Source: Lentibacillus persicus (GTDB lineage Bacteria; Bacillota; Bacilli; Bacillales; Amphibacillaceae). From it: DNA of 64,000 nucleotides. The stretch's first letter is position 1, and the number at the start of each line of letters is the position of its first letter. Where the stretch lies: assembly GCF_900112705.1 (NCBI RefSeq), contig NZ_FOMR01000011.1, positions 37,053 through 101,052 of the forward strand, given 5' to 3'. This document shows positions 47,618 to 59,685 of this stretch, in pieces. The notes below the pieces were generated by a model that was not told where the DNA came from, did not search any database, and saw only the letters and a list, made by a program, of their open reading frames with translations. A program made the position numbers and the translations under genes.

Positions 47618-48310
47618 GTGAACTATTCAATTGAAGATTGGGACCATTTGTTCAAATTGGATCCTGCAAAAGAAATATCAGACGAAGATCTTGATGCAAT
47701 CTGTGAATCCGGGACTGATGCGGTCATTGTCGGCGGAACGGACGATGTCACGCTCGATGGGGTGCTGGATTTGCTTTCACGTATACGCCAGCATACGGTG
47801 CCATGTATTTTGGAAATATCCAATTTAGAATCGATTACGCCCGGTTTTGACTTTTATTTTATCCCGATGGTTATGAACAGCTCAGAGAAAAAATGGATGA
47901 TGGATATTCATCATGCTGCCATTAAAGAATATGGCGATTCCATCGACTGGGATAAAACGGTTGTGGAAGGCTATTGTATCATGAATGAAGATGCCAAAGC
48001 GTTCAAAAAGACAAATAGTGTGGTTCCGGATAACGATGATGTGACCGCCTACGCATATATGGCAGAACATATTTATCACTTCCCGGTATTTTATATGGAA
48101 TACAGCGGCGAATACGGCGATCCTGAGCTCGTTAAAGCAGTTAACGAACAGCTCACAGATACAAAGCTTGTTTACGGCGGCGGAATAGAGGATAATTTTA
48201 AAGCGCGCGAAATGAAACAAAATGCTGATACAATCGTGGTCGGTAACCTTATCTATTCGGATATTAATAAAGCACTGAAAACAGTAAAAGCAGTTAAAGA
48301 AATAACGTAA
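47618..48310 (+). CDS. pcrB: Heptaprenylglyceryl phosphate synthase
   Basis: A 230-residue TIM-barrel prenyltransferase of the GGGP synthase family. Motifs: FKLDPAKEISDEDL, GTDAVIVGGTDDVT, FYMEYSGEYGDPELV and LVYGGGIEDNFKAREM, VVVGN-type phosphate-binding end. It joins heptaprenyl diphosphate to sn-glycerol-1-phosphate in B. subtilis. The start is GTG 47618 behind TGGAGG. It precedes pcrA as in most bacilli. Confidence 0.95.
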   Translation: MNYSIEDWDHLFKLDPAKEISDEDLDAICESGTDAVIVGGTDDVTLDGVLDLLSRIRQHTVPCILEISNLESITPGFDFYFIPMVMNSSEKKWMMDIHHAAIKEYGDSIDWDKTVVEGYCIMNEDAKAFKKTNSVVPDNDDVTAYAYMAEHIYHFPVFYMEYSGEYGDPELVKAVNEQLTDTKLVYGGGIEDNFKAREMKQNADTIVVGNLIYSDINKALKTVKAVKEIT

Positions 48311-48361
48311 AACGAATGGTTATCAGGATGCTTTTTGAACAACATAAAAGGCGGTGTCACA

Positions 48362-50575
48362 GTGAGTCAAACGATACATCACTTATTAAATGGATTAAAT
48401 AAAGAACAACAGGAGGCTGTAAGATATACAGATGGTCCGCTTTTAATTATGGCAGGGGCGGGAAGCGGGAAGACCCGTGTCCTGACGCATCGGATTGCTT
48501 ACTTGCTCGGTGAAAAGGACATTGCACCGCGGAATGTACTGGCAATTACATTTACAAATAAAGCAGCAAGGGAAATGAAGAAACGTGTGAATAAGCTGGT
48601 CGGCGCCGGCAGTGAACATATTTGGGTCTCCACATTTCACGCGATGTGTGTGCGAATATTACGCAGAGATATTGACCGGATTGGCTACAGTCGTAACTTT
48701 ACAATATTAGACAGCAGTGACCAATTATCGGTCATCAAGCAGATCCTGAAAGACTTGAATATCGATCCGAAAAAATTTGACCCGCGGGCAATGCTTGGGC
48801 AGATCAGCGGTGCCAAAAATGAACTGATCACGCCTGAGGAATACAGTAAAAATGTCGGCGACTTTTTCCAGCGTCAGGTTGCGCAAATTTATGAGCGCTA
48901 TCAGAAAACACTGCAAAAAAACCAGGCACTTGATTTCGACGATTTGATTATGCAGACGATCCATTTATTCAAACGGGTTCCGGAAGTGCTTGGCTATTAC
49001 CAGAACCGTTTTCAGTATATTCATGTCGACGAGTATCAGGACACGAATCATGCGCAATACTACCTGGTAAAACAGCTCGCCAACCGTTACCAGAACCTTT
49101 GTGTTGTCGGCGATTCTGATCAGTCAATTTATCGCTGGAGGGGTGCTGATATAACCAACATTTTGTCGTTTGAAGAGGATTATCCGGCTGCTAAGGTGAT
49201 CTATCTGGAACAAAACTATCGGTCGACAAAATCGATTCTTGCTGCAGCCAACAGCGTTATCGAAAATAACTCCGGCCGTAAACCCAAAAATTTATGGACT
49301 GAGAATACTGACGGTAAGAAAATTCATTATTTCCAGGGAGCGACCGAGCAAGAAGAAGCATTGTTCGTCACGGACAAAATTCAGGAGCTGACGAGCGAGA
49401 CAGGCTTCTCAGCAGATGATATCGCAATTCTCTACCGGACCAATGCCCAGTCGAGGGCGATTGAAGATACGTTTATGAAATCGAATGTTTCCTATCAGAT
49501 GGTAGGGGGCACGAAATTCTATGATCGTAAAGAGATTAAGGATCTGATTGCTTATTTGAGGCTGATTACCAATCCGGATGATGATATAAGCTTTGAACGT
49601 GTTGTCAATGTGCCCAAACGCGGTATCGGGAAAACATCGGTCGAGAAATTGCGTGGTTATGCCGTTGAGCATGGCATTTCATTTTACCAGGCAGTAAAGG
49701 AAGTCGACTTTGTCGGGCTTACCAAAAAGGCTGCGGTGGCACTGGCGGAATTCGGCAATCTTATTCAAACACTGACACAGCAGCAGGAGTTTTTGACAGC
49801 GACTGATATGGTCGAAGCGATACTTGAACGGACAGGTTATGAAGAAATGCTGAAAAATGAACGTTCGCTTGAGTCACAGAGCCGTCTGGAGAACCTTGAA
49901 GAGTTCAAGACGGTTACGCAGGATTTTGAAGAATATGCAGAAGATAAGACGTTGATTGCCTTCCTTACCGATCTGGCTTTAATTGCAGATATTGATCGCG
50001 TGGATGAAGAATCTGACAGTGAACCGAAAATCACGCTCATGACATTGCATGCTGCCAAAGGTCTGGAATTCCCGGTCGTCTTTTTGGTTGGCATGGAAGA
50101 AAATGTTTTCCCGCATAGCAGGTCCATGTTCGATAATGAAGAAATGGAAGAAGAACGCCGTCTTGCCTATGTTGGTGTGACACGGGCAGAGCAGGAGCTG
50201 TACTTGACGCATGCTAAAATGCGAACGTTATACGGCCGGACGAATATGAACCCGATCAGCCGCTTTATTAATGAAATCCCTGAAGACCTTGTTGATGGGA
50301 TTGAGCAAGCAAGGGCATCAATGTTCGGGGCATTTGAAAAAACAGCTGACAAACCGTCTGCTCCAAAACGGCGCGCGGAAAAAATGCAGCAGACAACAGG
50401 TGCAGAATCACAGGCGTGGCGTCCCGGCGACAAAGCGGAACATAAGAAATGGGGCGTCGGAACAGTCGTCAAGGTGCAAGGTGAGGGTGACTCAATGGAA
50501 CTCGATATCGCCTTCCCTGCTCCGACGGGTGTCAAACGGCTTCTCGCTAAATTTGCACCTATCACGAAACAATAG
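48362..50575 (+). CDS. pcrA: ATP-dependent DNA helicase PcrA
   Basis: A 737-residue SF1A helicase: Walker [13 protein letters not shown], motif [14 protein letters not shown], motif [17 protein letters not shown], motif [10 protein letters not shown], motif [12 protein letters not shown] and motif [15 protein letters not shown]-terminal tudor-like domain ([12 protein letters not shown]) binds RNA polymerase. It unwinds DNA 3' to 5' in repair and plasmid replication. The start is GTG 48362 (MSQTIHHLL) with AAGGCGG upstream; the TTG at 48335 lacks an SD. Confidence 0.97.
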   Translation: MSQTIHHLLNGLNKEQQEAVRYTDGPLLIMAGAGSGKTRVLTHRIAYLLGEKDIAPRNVLAITFTNKAAREMKKRVNKLVGAGSEHIWVSTFHAMCVRILRRDIDRIGYSRNFTILDSSDQLSVIKQILKDLNIDPKKFDPRAMLGQISGAKNELITPEEYSKNVGDFFQRQVAQIYERYQKTLQKNQALDFDDLIMQTIHLFKRVPEVLGYYQNRFQYIHVDEYQDTNHAQYYLVKQLANRYQNLCVVGDSDQSIYRWRGADITNILSFEEDYPAAKVIYLEQNYRSTKSILAAANSVIENNSGRKPKNLWTENTDGKKIHYFQGATEQEEALFVTDKIQELTSETGFSADDIAILYRTNAQSRAIEDTFMKSNVSYQMVGGTKFYDRKEIKDLIAYLRLITNPDDDISFERVVNVPKRGIGKTSVEKLRGYAVEHGISFYQAVKEVDFVGLTKKAAVALAEFGNLIQTLTQQQEFLTATDMVEAILERTGYEEMLKNERSLESQSRLENLEEFKTVTQDFEEYAEDKTLIAFLTDLALIADIDRVDEESDSEPKITLMTLHAAKGLEFPVVFLVGMEENVFPHSRSMFDNEEMEEERRLAYVGVTRAEQELYLTHAKMRTLYGRTNMNPISRFINEIPEDLVDGIEQARASMFGAFEKTADKPSAPKRRAEKMQQTTGAESQAWRPGDKAEHKKWGVGTVVKVQGEGDSMELDIAFPAPTGVKRLLAKFAPITKQ

Positions 50576-50589
50576 GAGGTGCTTGCTGA

Positions 50590-52593
<2,004 letters not shown>

Positions 52594-52645
52594 ATAGAAG
52601 AAGATTTAAGACTTTAAGGACGTCCTTATTAAGGAGTGGAATACA

Positions 52646-53857
52646 TTGAAGAAAATAATCGTCCTCCTGGCCAGCACTGTACTGATTCTTGCGAGTTGTA
52701 CGCCGTCAATCGGTAACGAGGACGAAGTTGTGCAAAATGAAGACGAGAATCAACAGCAGCAAAACTCGATCGTATCAAGTCAAACAATGTCAGAGGAGAC
52801 CTACCGGACCATTCTGCCATACCGCACCAGCCCATCAAGGGGCGTCATTACGAATCAAATGGGTAATCGTGTAGACATTGATGAAATGGAAACCGGATTG
52901 AGACGCCTTTCCAAACAATACTATGATCCCGGGGAACTTTTATTTGAGGAAGGACAACATTTAACGTCTGAAATGCTGTACAGATGGCTGGACACAAAGC
53001 CGACACAAGCAATGATTGATGAAATGGAAGCCAGTGATGATTACAGCGAATCCGATATCCAAAATGCAAATCGTGCCATCAATCCGCCTTTAGATGAAGA
53101 AACTGATATAACTGAAGAAACCGCGTCCAAGGAGGATTACGAAAATAATCCAAAATACCTCAGCCACATTCTTGAACATAATTTTCTCGAACGAAAAGAA
53201 GATGATTCTGTAGAAGTGGTGGGAGCTTCAATTGGGATTGCCTTAAAATCAGTCTTTACGTTTGAAGTTAATGGCAACACACATCATAGAGAAATACCCG
53301 AATCGGAAATGATGGAGCAAGGGAAAGCAATCGCGCAGACGGTTCTGGAACGTGTACGCAATATTGAAGAGTTGAGTAATGTTCCAATCATGATTGCGCT
53401 CTACCGGGAAGAACAGCAAGGTTCACCTGTTCCGGGAAATTTTGTCGCTCAAACCGGTGTTGAAAGCGGGCAGGCATCAATAGACGAATGGGAAAGCGTT
53501 AACGAAGAGAATATTCTATTTCCATCAGATGAAGGCGAAGAAAGATACTACGATACCCAGCAACTGGTTCAGAACTTTAGTTCACGCATTCAGGAGTATT
53601 TCCCAAATTATGTAGGTGTCGTTGGCAAAGGCTTTTACATTGATGAAGAATTGCAGCAGCTGAAATTGGAAATCCCAATTGAATTTTACAGTGAAGGTGA
53701 AGTCCTCGGCTTTACACAGTATACGTATGGGTTAATTGATGAAATGTTTCAGGATTACTATGACCTTGAAGTGAAAATCACTTCAAGTAAAAAACTGGAA
53801 AGCATCATTACACGAGAAGCAGGCAGCAGTGAAGCAAACGTTCAGGTATTCAATTGA
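52646..53857 (+). CDS. yerH: CamS family sex-pheromone-type lipoprotein YerH
   Basis: A 403-residue lipoprotein with TTG start behind AAGGAG. The signal ends LILASC with lipidated Cys18. The body matches the CamS/YerH family (QTMSEETYRTILPYRTSPSRG, GASIGIALKSVFTFE). In staphylococci and enterococci the signal peptide of such lipoproteins is processed to a heptapeptide sex pheromone; here the equivalent residues 11-17 are TVLILAS. Pheromone activity in this organism is inference. Confidence 0.9.
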   Translation: MKKIIVLLASTVLILASCTPSIGNEDEVVQNEDENQQQQNSIVSSQTMSEETYRTILPYRTSPSRGVITNQMGNRVDIDEMETGLRRLSKQYYDPGELLFEEGQHLTSEMLYRWLDTKPTQAMIDEMEASDDYSESDIQNANRAINPPLDEETDITEETASKEDYENNPKYLSHILEHNFLERKEDDSVEVVGASIGIALKSVFTFEVNGNTHHREIPESEMMEQGKAIAQTVLERVRNIEELSNVPIMIALYREEQQGSPVPGNFVAQTGVESGQASIDEWESVNEENILFPSDEGEERYYDTQQLVQNFSSRIQEYFPNYVGVVGKGFYIDEELQQLKLEIPIEFYSEGEVLGFTQYTYGLIDEMFQDYYDLEVKITSSKKLESIITREAGSSEANVQVFN

Positions 53858-53895
53858 TAAAAACGGCTTACGTCAATAGACCCAAAACAGAAAAA

Positions 53896-53938
53896 GCCCC
53901 TTTTTCGAGTTTGAGAGACTCAGAAAAAGGGTTTTTTA
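53896..53938 (+). terminator. Terminator after yerH
   Basis: CCCTTTTTC pairs with GAAAAAGGG, with an inner GAGT/ACTC pair, followed by T6. Confidence 0.88.
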
Positions 53939-54102
53939 ACCGACTTTCCTCATTTTAGGAAAGTCACCATGATGAAACCGATTTTATCAGCTGTTTTACC
54001 CCTCAACTTTCCCAATATGAATTATGCGAATTTATGTTATGATATAACTATAGCGGAAAAGGAAAATCATTCTAATAATTAGCTGCTAAGGTAGGTAAAA
54101 AG

Positions 54103-55371
54103 ATGGAAATTGGGCCTTATATCAAATTGCATCGGATTAAACAGGAAATGACCCAGGCCGAATTGGCTGAGGGAATTGTGTCGAGCGCCTATCTATCTAA
54201 AATTGAAAATGAGAAAACCGAGGCAAGTCCTGGTGTTATAAGCCTATTATGCACACGATTGGGAATTCAACTGGAGAATGAAACCGATGAGGTAGTCAGA
54301 GAAAAGTGCCAGGAATGGTTCAATATGCTGTCTTCCGAACATGATAAGGAAGACATCATTCAAAAGTATCAAGAATTGAACCGTATTATGTATGACAACC
54401 ATTCTGCTGACAGCCTGGCCATGTTTGAAATTCATAAAATCCGCTATTTTCTTGTTATTGGCGAATTGGACAATGCTTTGAGCCAGATTAATAAACTGGC
54501 CGAAATGACCGGTACGTTTGACAGCTTACATCAGTTCTATTGGTATAAGTTTAAAGGGAACTATTGCACGCTCAATTCTGAAAATTATCAAGCACTGCGC
54601 ATGTATAAATTATCTGAAGAAAAGTTAAACTTGTTAAATATTTCAGAGGATGAAGCAGCTGACTTGCAGTATGTTATCGCTGTAACACATAGTAAACTCC
54701 GGAATACACTCGAAGCAATTGAATATGCCGAAAAAGCGATAGCGACTTTTCGTGTAACATATAACTTCACCCGATGTGCTCAATGTCATATTGTCTTGGG
54801 AATTTCCTACCGTAGGATCAGAATGCATGATAAGGCAATAAAAAATTATAATTTAGGTAAACATTTAGGGGAGTTAAACCAAAACAAACAAATTATTCAT
54901 TTAACTAACCAAAATTTAGGCTATCTTTATTCTACAATAGGTGAAAACAGAAAAGCGATATCTAATTATGAGGAGATCGTTAAGGATCCTGAGGTACAGT
55001 TATATGAGCGTATAATAGCTGCTACATCGTTGATAAAAGAATATTATAATGTTCGAGATATTGATAAAACAAGAGAAACTATCAATAAAAGTATGAAATT
55101 ACTCGAGCAAACGAAAGAAAAAGAGACATACCAATTGTTTCACTATATAACATACACTTATAGTTATGCGATTAACCAAGAAACAAATAAATTTGAATCT
55201 TTGGTTATCGATAAATTCATACCTTACTTACAGAAACATAAAGATTATGCCAACCTTGTGATTTATGCCAACATGTTGGCAAAACATTTCGAAGGGATTA
55301 ACAGATATAAAGAATCTGTTAAATATTACAAATTGGCTAACAATACTTATGAAGAACTTGTTAGTCTGTAA
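54103..55371 (+). CDS. RRNPP-type peptide-sensing transcriptional regulator (HTH plus TPR)
   Basis: A 422-residue protein. Residues 1-62 form an XRE helix-turn-helix (IKLHRIKQEMTQAELAEGIVSSAYLSKIENEK). The rest is all-helical with TPR-like repeats (ALRMYKLSEEKLNLL, EAIEYAEKAIATF, KAIKNYNLGKHLGELNQNK, KAISNYEEIV). Length and layout fit NprR/PlcR-type quorum receptors. The last third is clearly more AT-rich than pcrA or ligA, which suggests transfer. The gene is inserted between yerH and the symporter gene. A 46-codon signal-peptide gene starts 13 bp after its stop, which supports a receptor/peptide pair. Confidence 0.82.
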   Translation: MEIGPYIKLHRIKQEMTQAELAEGIVSSAYLSKIENEKTEASPGVISLLCTRLGIQLENETDEVVREKCQEWFNMLSSEHDKEDIIQKYQELNRIMYDNHSADSLAMFEIHKIRYFLVIGELDNALSQINKLAEMTGTFDSLHQFYWYKFKGNYCTLNSENYQALRMYKLSEEKLNLLNISEDEAADLQYVIAVTHSKLRNTLEAIEYAEKAIATFRVTYNFTRCAQCHIVLGISYRRIRMHDKAIKNYNLGKHLGELNQNKQIIHLTNQNLGYLYSTIGENRKAISNYEEIVKDPEVQLYERIIAATSLIKEYYNVRDIDKTRETINKSMKLLEQTKEKETYQLFHYITYTYSYAINQETNKFESLVIDKFIPYLQKHKDYANLVIYANMLAKHFEGINRYKESVKYYKLANNTYEELVSL

Positions 55372-55384
55372 AGGAGGGGATAAA

Positions 55385-55525
55385 ATGAAAAAGCTACTAG
55401 CAGCTGCTGCATTAGGGACTATGCTTGTTGCAGGTTTCTTTGTTGCACAGGATAACCCGGTTGATATTGCAATGGAAGTTGAGCCGACAGTTCTTTCAAT
55501 CGGTAAGGATGTAACTTTGTTCTAA
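55385..55525 (+). CDS. Phr/NprX-like exported signalling propeptide
   Basis: A 46-residue peptide with very strong SD AAAGGAGGGG 13 bp after the receptor stop. The N-terminus is MKK followed by a hydrophobic stretch (LLAAAALGTMLVAGFFVA), so it is a Sec substrate. The hydrophilic tail ends EPTVLSIGKDVTLF. In Phr, PapR and NprX the active 5-10 residues come from this C-terminal part, so SIGKDVTLF or a piece of it is the candidate signal. A terminator follows. No family name is claimed. Confidence 0.75.
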   Translation: MKKLLAAAALGTMLVAGFFVAQDNPVDIAMEVEPTVLSIGKDVTLF

Positions 55526-55582
55526 TCAGACTTTGAGTTTATGTATCAATATTTTTATACCCTATTACTTTATGATGATATC

Positions 55583-55620
55583 GCCTGAGACAGTATGGAA
55601 AAACTGTTTCAGGTTTTTTT
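55583..55620 (+). terminator. Terminator after the signalling peptide gene
   Basis: CCTGAGACAGT pairs with ACTGTTTCAGG around ATGGAAAA, followed by T7. It closes the receptor/peptide operon. Confidence 0.9.
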
Positions 55621-55666
55621 GTTTCACAGGTTATATAATAATAATATTTCCTCATGAAACGTATGA

Positions 55667-55672
55667 TATAAT
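55667..55672 (+). promoter_or_regulatory. Likely -10 element of the symporter operon
   Basis: TATAAT at 55667-55672, 33 bp before the 35-codon gene; no good -35 was found. Confidence 0.35.
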
Positions 55673-55704
55673 AAGCACAAATATTCAAAAAAGGGGTGAT
55701 TCCA

Positions 55705-55812
55705 ATGGAGTACGCTATTTCGGGGGCAACATGGCTGTGGATGTTTATTCCGATGCCTTTGATAATACTTTCATCCATTATTACGTTATTTATTGAAGGG
55801 AGGGGTAAGTAA
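55705..55812 (+). CDS. Symporter small accessory protein (35 residues)
   Basis: A 35-residue single-span protein, MEYAISGATWLWMFIPMPLI and then a hydrophobic stretch ending FIEGRGK. SD AAAAGGGGTGA is 8-9 nt upstream. Its stop at 55810-55812 directly abuts the ATG of the symporter gene, and GGGAGGGG near its end serves as SD for that gene. Small proteins of this size and place are known with several sodium:solute symporters, where they may help assembly or activity. Confidence 0.75.
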   Translation: MEYAISGATWLWMFIPMPLIILSSIITLFIEGRGK

Positions 55813-57336
55813 ATGGATTTGACGACGCTTATAACATTTATCGTCTATCTTACCGGCATGCTTGTCATCGGTATTATTATGTATCGCATGACGAATAATC
55901 TTTCGGACTATGTTCTTGGCGGTCGGAAGTTAGGCCCCGCAGTTGCTGCATTGAGCGCCGGAGCTTCTGATATGAGCGGTTGGCTAATACTGGGGCTGCC
56001 TGGTGCGGTTTATGCTGCCGGTCTTGCGGAAGCATGGATGGCAATCGGTCTGTCACTTGGAGCGTATTTAAACTGGCAGTTTGTTGCGAAGCGCCTGCGT
56101 GTTTACACAGAAGTCTCTAATAATTCAATTACGATTCCGGACTTTTTGGAAAATCGGTTTAAAGATAATTCACATATTCTTCGGGTTATTTCAGCACTTG
56201 TTATTTTATTGTTTTTTACGTTTTATACATCATCCGGAATGGTAGCGGGAGCAAAATTGTTCGAAGCATCGTTCGGGCTTGAATACCAAACCGCCTTATG
56301 GATCGGAACCGTCTTTATCGTTTCATATACTTTATTGGGTGGTTTTCTGGCGGTGGCCTGGACGGACTTTGTACAAGGCTTGCTTATGTTTGCTGCATTA
56401 ATTGTTGTACCGATTGTCGCATTGAACGAAATGGGTGGCTGGGATGCTGCTGTTCAAGCGGTCGGTGAGGTTGATTCAACACACCTGAACATGATAGAAG
56501 GCGTTGGGTTAATGGCAATTATTTCATCGGTGGCCTGGGGGCTGGGTTACTTCGGCCAGCCGCATATTATTGTGCGTTTTATGGCGCTCAGATCACCGAA
56601 AGATGTGCCTATGGCGCGCTTTATCGGTACAACATGGATGGTTCTTGGCCTATATGGTGCTATTTTCACCGGCTTTGTCGGACTGGCGTTTATCAGTACA
56701 CAAGATGTGAATGTCTTGAGTCAGTTTGGTATCTCAGTCGTTACAGAAAACGGCATACAAATGCTGGAAGATCCGGAAAAGATTTTTATTGCATTTTCCC
56801 AGCTATTGTTCCATCCGGTAATTGCAGGTATACTTCTGGCAGCGATTCTTGCTACTATTATGAGTACAATTGACTCGCAGCTGCTTGTTTCATCTTCGGC
56901 CATCGCAGAAGACTTCTATAAGGCAATATTTAAAAAAGAAGCAGGCGAAAAAGAATTGGTATGGGTTGGCCGGGCTGCCACCCTTGTTATTGCGTTGATT
57001 GCTGTCCTGATTGCTATGAATCCTGAAAGCAGTGTGCTCGATTTGGTAAGTTACGCGTGGGCAGGGTTCGGAGCTGCTTTTGGGCCGACAATTCTCCTGG
57101 CATTATTCTGGAGACGGTTCACACGAAATGGTGCGTTTGCAGGTATTTTAGCGGGAGCAGTAACCGTTATTATTTGGGGTGACTTCCTTTCAGGCGGCAT
57201 TTTTGAGTTGTATGAAATTGTGCCTGGCTTCGTGCTCAATTTGATTACTGCAATTGCTGTCAGCCTGGCTCAGAAGCCTGAACCGGAACTTGTGGAAGAA
57301 TACGATCAAGCATTGAAAAAATTAAACACATACTAA
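55813..57336 (+). CDS. Sodium/proline symporter (PutP/OpuE type)
   Basis: A 507-residue SSS-family transporter with 13 membrane segments. Motifs: NNLSDYVLGGRKLGPAVAALSAGASDMSGWLILGLPGAVY and the sodium-site region WGLGYFGQPHIIVRFMALRS. It imports proline with Na+. In B. subtilis the gene in this position is opuE, the osmoregulated proline importer, so that role is likely, given the carnitine genes at the start of the window. PutP for catabolism cannot be excluded; no putA-like gene is adjacent. Confidence 0.9.
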   Translation: MDLTTLITFIVYLTGMLVIGIIMYRMTNNLSDYVLGGRKLGPAVAALSAGASDMSGWLILGLPGAVYAAGLAEAWMAIGLSLGAYLNWQFVAKRLRVYTEVSNNSITIPDFLENRFKDNSHILRVISALVILLFFTFYTSSGMVAGAKLFEASFGLEYQTALWIGTVFIVSYTLLGGFLAVAWTDFVQGLLMFAALIVVPIVALNEMGGWDAAVQAVGEVDSTHLNMIEGVGLMAIISSVAWGLGYFGQPHIIVRFMALRSPKDVPMARFIGTTWMVLGLYGAIFTGFVGLAFISTQDVNVLSQFGISVVTENGIQMLEDPEKIFIAFSQLLFHPVIAGILLAAILATIMSTIDSQLLVSSSAIAEDFYKAIFKKEAGEKELVWVGRAATLVIALIAVLIAMNPESSVLDLVSYAWAGFGAAFGPTILLALFWRRFTRNGAFAGILAGAVTVIIWGDFLSGGIFELYEIVPGFVLNLITAIAVSLAQKPEPELVEEYDQALKKLNTY

Positions 57337-57407
57337 TCGTTGGTGTCTCAAAGTCACTTTCCCATACTTGTGGGTTAAGTGGCTTTTTACTTTGGTTGCT
57401 TTTGGAG

Positions 57408-57647
57408 TATATTTCGACGCTCGAGCGCGTGTACCGACTTTCGAGCTCATATTTTGAATTTCAGGCTCATATCCCAGTTCACGCGCCCATATTTTGAATT
57501 TCGGGCTCATATTCCAATTCACGCGCCCATATTTCGAATTTCGGGCTCATATCCCAATTCACGCGCCCATATTTCGAATTTCGGGCTCATATTTCAGTTC
57601 ACGCACCCACATTCCATTTCACGCGTCGATGTACCGGCCACACGCCC
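57408..57647 (-). repeat. 20-bp intergenic tandem array G (12 units, AATATGNGCC core on minus strand)
   Basis: Twelve 20-bp units start at 57408, 57428 and so on to 57628 on the plus strand, with no shift. Two unit types alternate: CATATTTCGAATTTCGGGCT and CATATCCCAATTCACGCGCC, so the higher-order period is 40 bp. Read on the minus strand the units carry AATATGAGCC and AATATGGGCG, the same core as the arrays at 5683 and 43385. The array follows the symporter gene. The remaining 268 bp to gatC hold no gene. Confidence 0.9.
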
Positions 57648-57915
57648 ACGTTTTTGTTTTTCCGTGGAGCGTTCTGTAGTCCAAGTATCCGAGCAAAGTA
57701 CTCGCTGAAACTACTGCCAAAGTTAATAAGCAACAAAATTCATGAAAAGCGCCCTGGTTTTTACCAAACCTTCTTCAATGCCCTAAAACGGGAGCTTAAG
57801 GTACGTTGCTTTATTTGCTTAAAGACGGCAAATTCTGCTATTATCAATAGTGTCTTTAACTAACGATAATTATAATCAAAAGGAAGATAAATCATTTCTA
57901 CGGAGGTGCCCAGCC

Positions 57916-58206
57916 ATGGCGGATATTTCAAAAGAACAGGTCAAACATGTTGCCGGCTTAGCCCGTCTTGCCATTACGGAAGAGGAAGCTGATATGTTTA
58001 CGAAGCACCTGAGTTCTATTACCGAGTATGCCGAGCAATTGAATGAATTGGATACAGAAGAGGTGGAGCCGACCACACACGTTCTCGACTTGAAGAATGT
58101 CTTGCGTGAAGACGAGCCACAAGAATGGATTACAAAAGACGAAGCAATGAAGAACGCGCCGGACAAGCAGGATGGCTATTTCCGTGTGCCGTCAATTCTG
58201 GAGTAG
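57916..58206 (+). CDS. gatC: Asp/Glu-tRNA amidotransferase subunit C
   Basis: A 96-residue Gat[23 protein letters not shown] at the start and the acidic tail [10 protein letters not shown] with FRVPSILE. It stabilises GatA in the GatCAB complex. ATG 57916 has CGGAGGTG upstream; the open frame from 57850 lacks an SD. Confidence 0.95.
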   Translation: MADISKEQVKHVAGLARLAITEEEADMFTKHLSSITEYAEQLNELDTEEVEPTTHVLDLKNVLREDEPQEWITKDEAMKNAPDKQDGYFRVPSILE

Positions 58207-58218
58207 GGAGGGAAAGAC

Positions 58219-59685
58219 ATGTCTTTATTTGAGCATAGTATTAAACAATTGGAAGAGATGTTACATAGAAAAGAAATTTCAGCCGAAGATCTTGTAAATG
58301 CTTCATTCGATCGTATCCGGGAGGTCGATGGTCAGGTCCAGGCGTTTTTAACACTTGATGAAGAGCAGGCGCGTAATCAAGCGAAACAGCTGGACGCATC
58401 TCCCGATGAGGATGCACGATTGTTTGCAGTCCCGGCAGGCATTAAAGATAATATCGTCACAAAAGGACTGCGGACAACATGCGGAAGCCAATTCTTGAAA
58501 AACTTCGATGATCCGCTCTATAACGCAACAGCTGTCGAAAAACTGAATGCGGAAAAAATGATATCTGTCGGCAAACTGAATATGGATGAATTTGCCATGG
58601 GCTCTTCAACGGAAAATTCCAGTTATCAGCCGACCCGAAACCCGTGGAATACTGATTATGTGCCGGGCGGTTCGAGCGGTGGATCTGCAGCCGCTGTTGC
58701 AGCTGGGGAAGTCCTTTTTTCGCTCGGCTCTGATACAGGCGGATCGATTCGTCAGCCGGCATCGTTTTGCGGTGTTGTCGGCATGAAGCCGACGTATGGA
58801 CGGGTCTCGCGTTTTGGGCTTGTCGCGTTTGCGTCATCACTTGACCAAATCGGACCGGTCACAAGAAATGTGGAAGATAATGCCCGTGTTCTGGAAGTGA
58901 TTGCCGGTCATGACAAAATGGATTCAACAAGTGCTGATGTGGAGGTGCCGTCATATACCGATGCACTGACGGGTGACGTGAAAGGCTTGAAAATTGCCGT
59001 GCCGAAAGAGTATCTTGCTGAAGGTGTTGAGCCTGACGTGAAAGAAGCGGTTTTGAGTGCCCTGAACACGTATAAAGAACTCGGGGCCGAATGGGAAGAA
59101 GTTTCCCTGCCGCATTCCAAATATGCCGTATCGGCTTATTATTTGCTGGCATCCTCGGAAGCTTCCGCTAATCTGGCCCGGTTTGACGGCGTCCGTTACG
59201 GCGTTCGTTCGGATAATGCCGAAAACATGATGGATATGTACACGTACTCCCGCAGCGAAGGGTTCGGGGATGAAGTTAAACGCCGCATCATGCTTGGTAC
59301 ATTCGCATTGAGTACCGGTTATTATGATGCGTATTATAAAAAGGCTCAAAAAGTACGGACCCTGATTAAGAATGACTTTGAAGCGATTCTGAACGATTAT
59401 GACGTCATTATCGGCCCGACTGCACCAACACCCGCATTTAAAATCGGAGAAAATGTCGATGATCCGTTGACGATGTATGCCAACGATATTTTAACGATTC
59501 CGGTTAACCTTGCCGGAGTGCCGGGGATCTCTGTTCCGTGTGGTTTTTCCGAAGCCGGTTTGCCAATCGGCATGCAAATTATCGGAAAAGCATTTGATGA
59601 ACGTATGGTCTATCGTACGGCGCATGCATATGAGCAAGCAACAGACCACCACAAACAACGCCCTCAATTGGGAGGTGCCAACTAA
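58219..59685 (+). CDS. gatA: Asp/Glu-tRNA amidotransferase subunit A
   Basis: A 488-residue amidase-signature glutaminase with triad Lys76 (PAGIKDNIV), cis-Ser152 ([12 protein letters not shown]) and nucleophile Ser176 ([12 protein letters not shown]). It generates ammonia for transamidation of Glu-tRNAGln and Asp-tRNAAsn. The stop overlaps the gatB start by one base. Confidence 0.97.
   Translation: MSLFEHSIKQLEEMLHRKEISAEDLVNASFDRIREVDGQVQAFLTLDEEQARNQAKQLDASPDEDARLFAVPAGIKDNIVTKGLRTTCGSQFLKNFDDPLYNATAVEKLNAEKMISVGKLNMDEFAMGSSTENSSYQPTRNPWNTDYVPGGSSGGSAAAVAAGEVLFSLGSDTGGSIRQPASFCGVVGMKPTYGRVSRFGLVAFASSLDQIGPVTRNVEDNARVLEVIAGHDKMDSTSADVEVPSYTDALTGDVKGLKIAVPKEYLAEGVEPDVKEAVLSALNTYKELGAEWEEVSLPHSKYAVSAYYLLASSEASANLARFDGVRYGVRSDNAENMMDMYTYSRSEGFGDEVKRRIMLGTFALSTGYYDAYYKKAQKVRTLIKNDFEAILNDYDVIIGPTAPTPAFKIGENVDDPLTMYANDILTIPVNLAGVPGISVPCGFSEAGLPIGMQIIGKAFDERMVYRTAHAYEQATDHHKQRPQLGGAN

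Noticed and set aside
55265..55384. Longer frame upstream of the 46-codon peptide
   Set aside because: It overlaps the receptor gene out of frame; the strong SD directly precedes ATG 55385.
57379..57708. 109-codon frame after the symporter gene
   Set aside because: It is a translation of the 20-bp array; no SD and no family.
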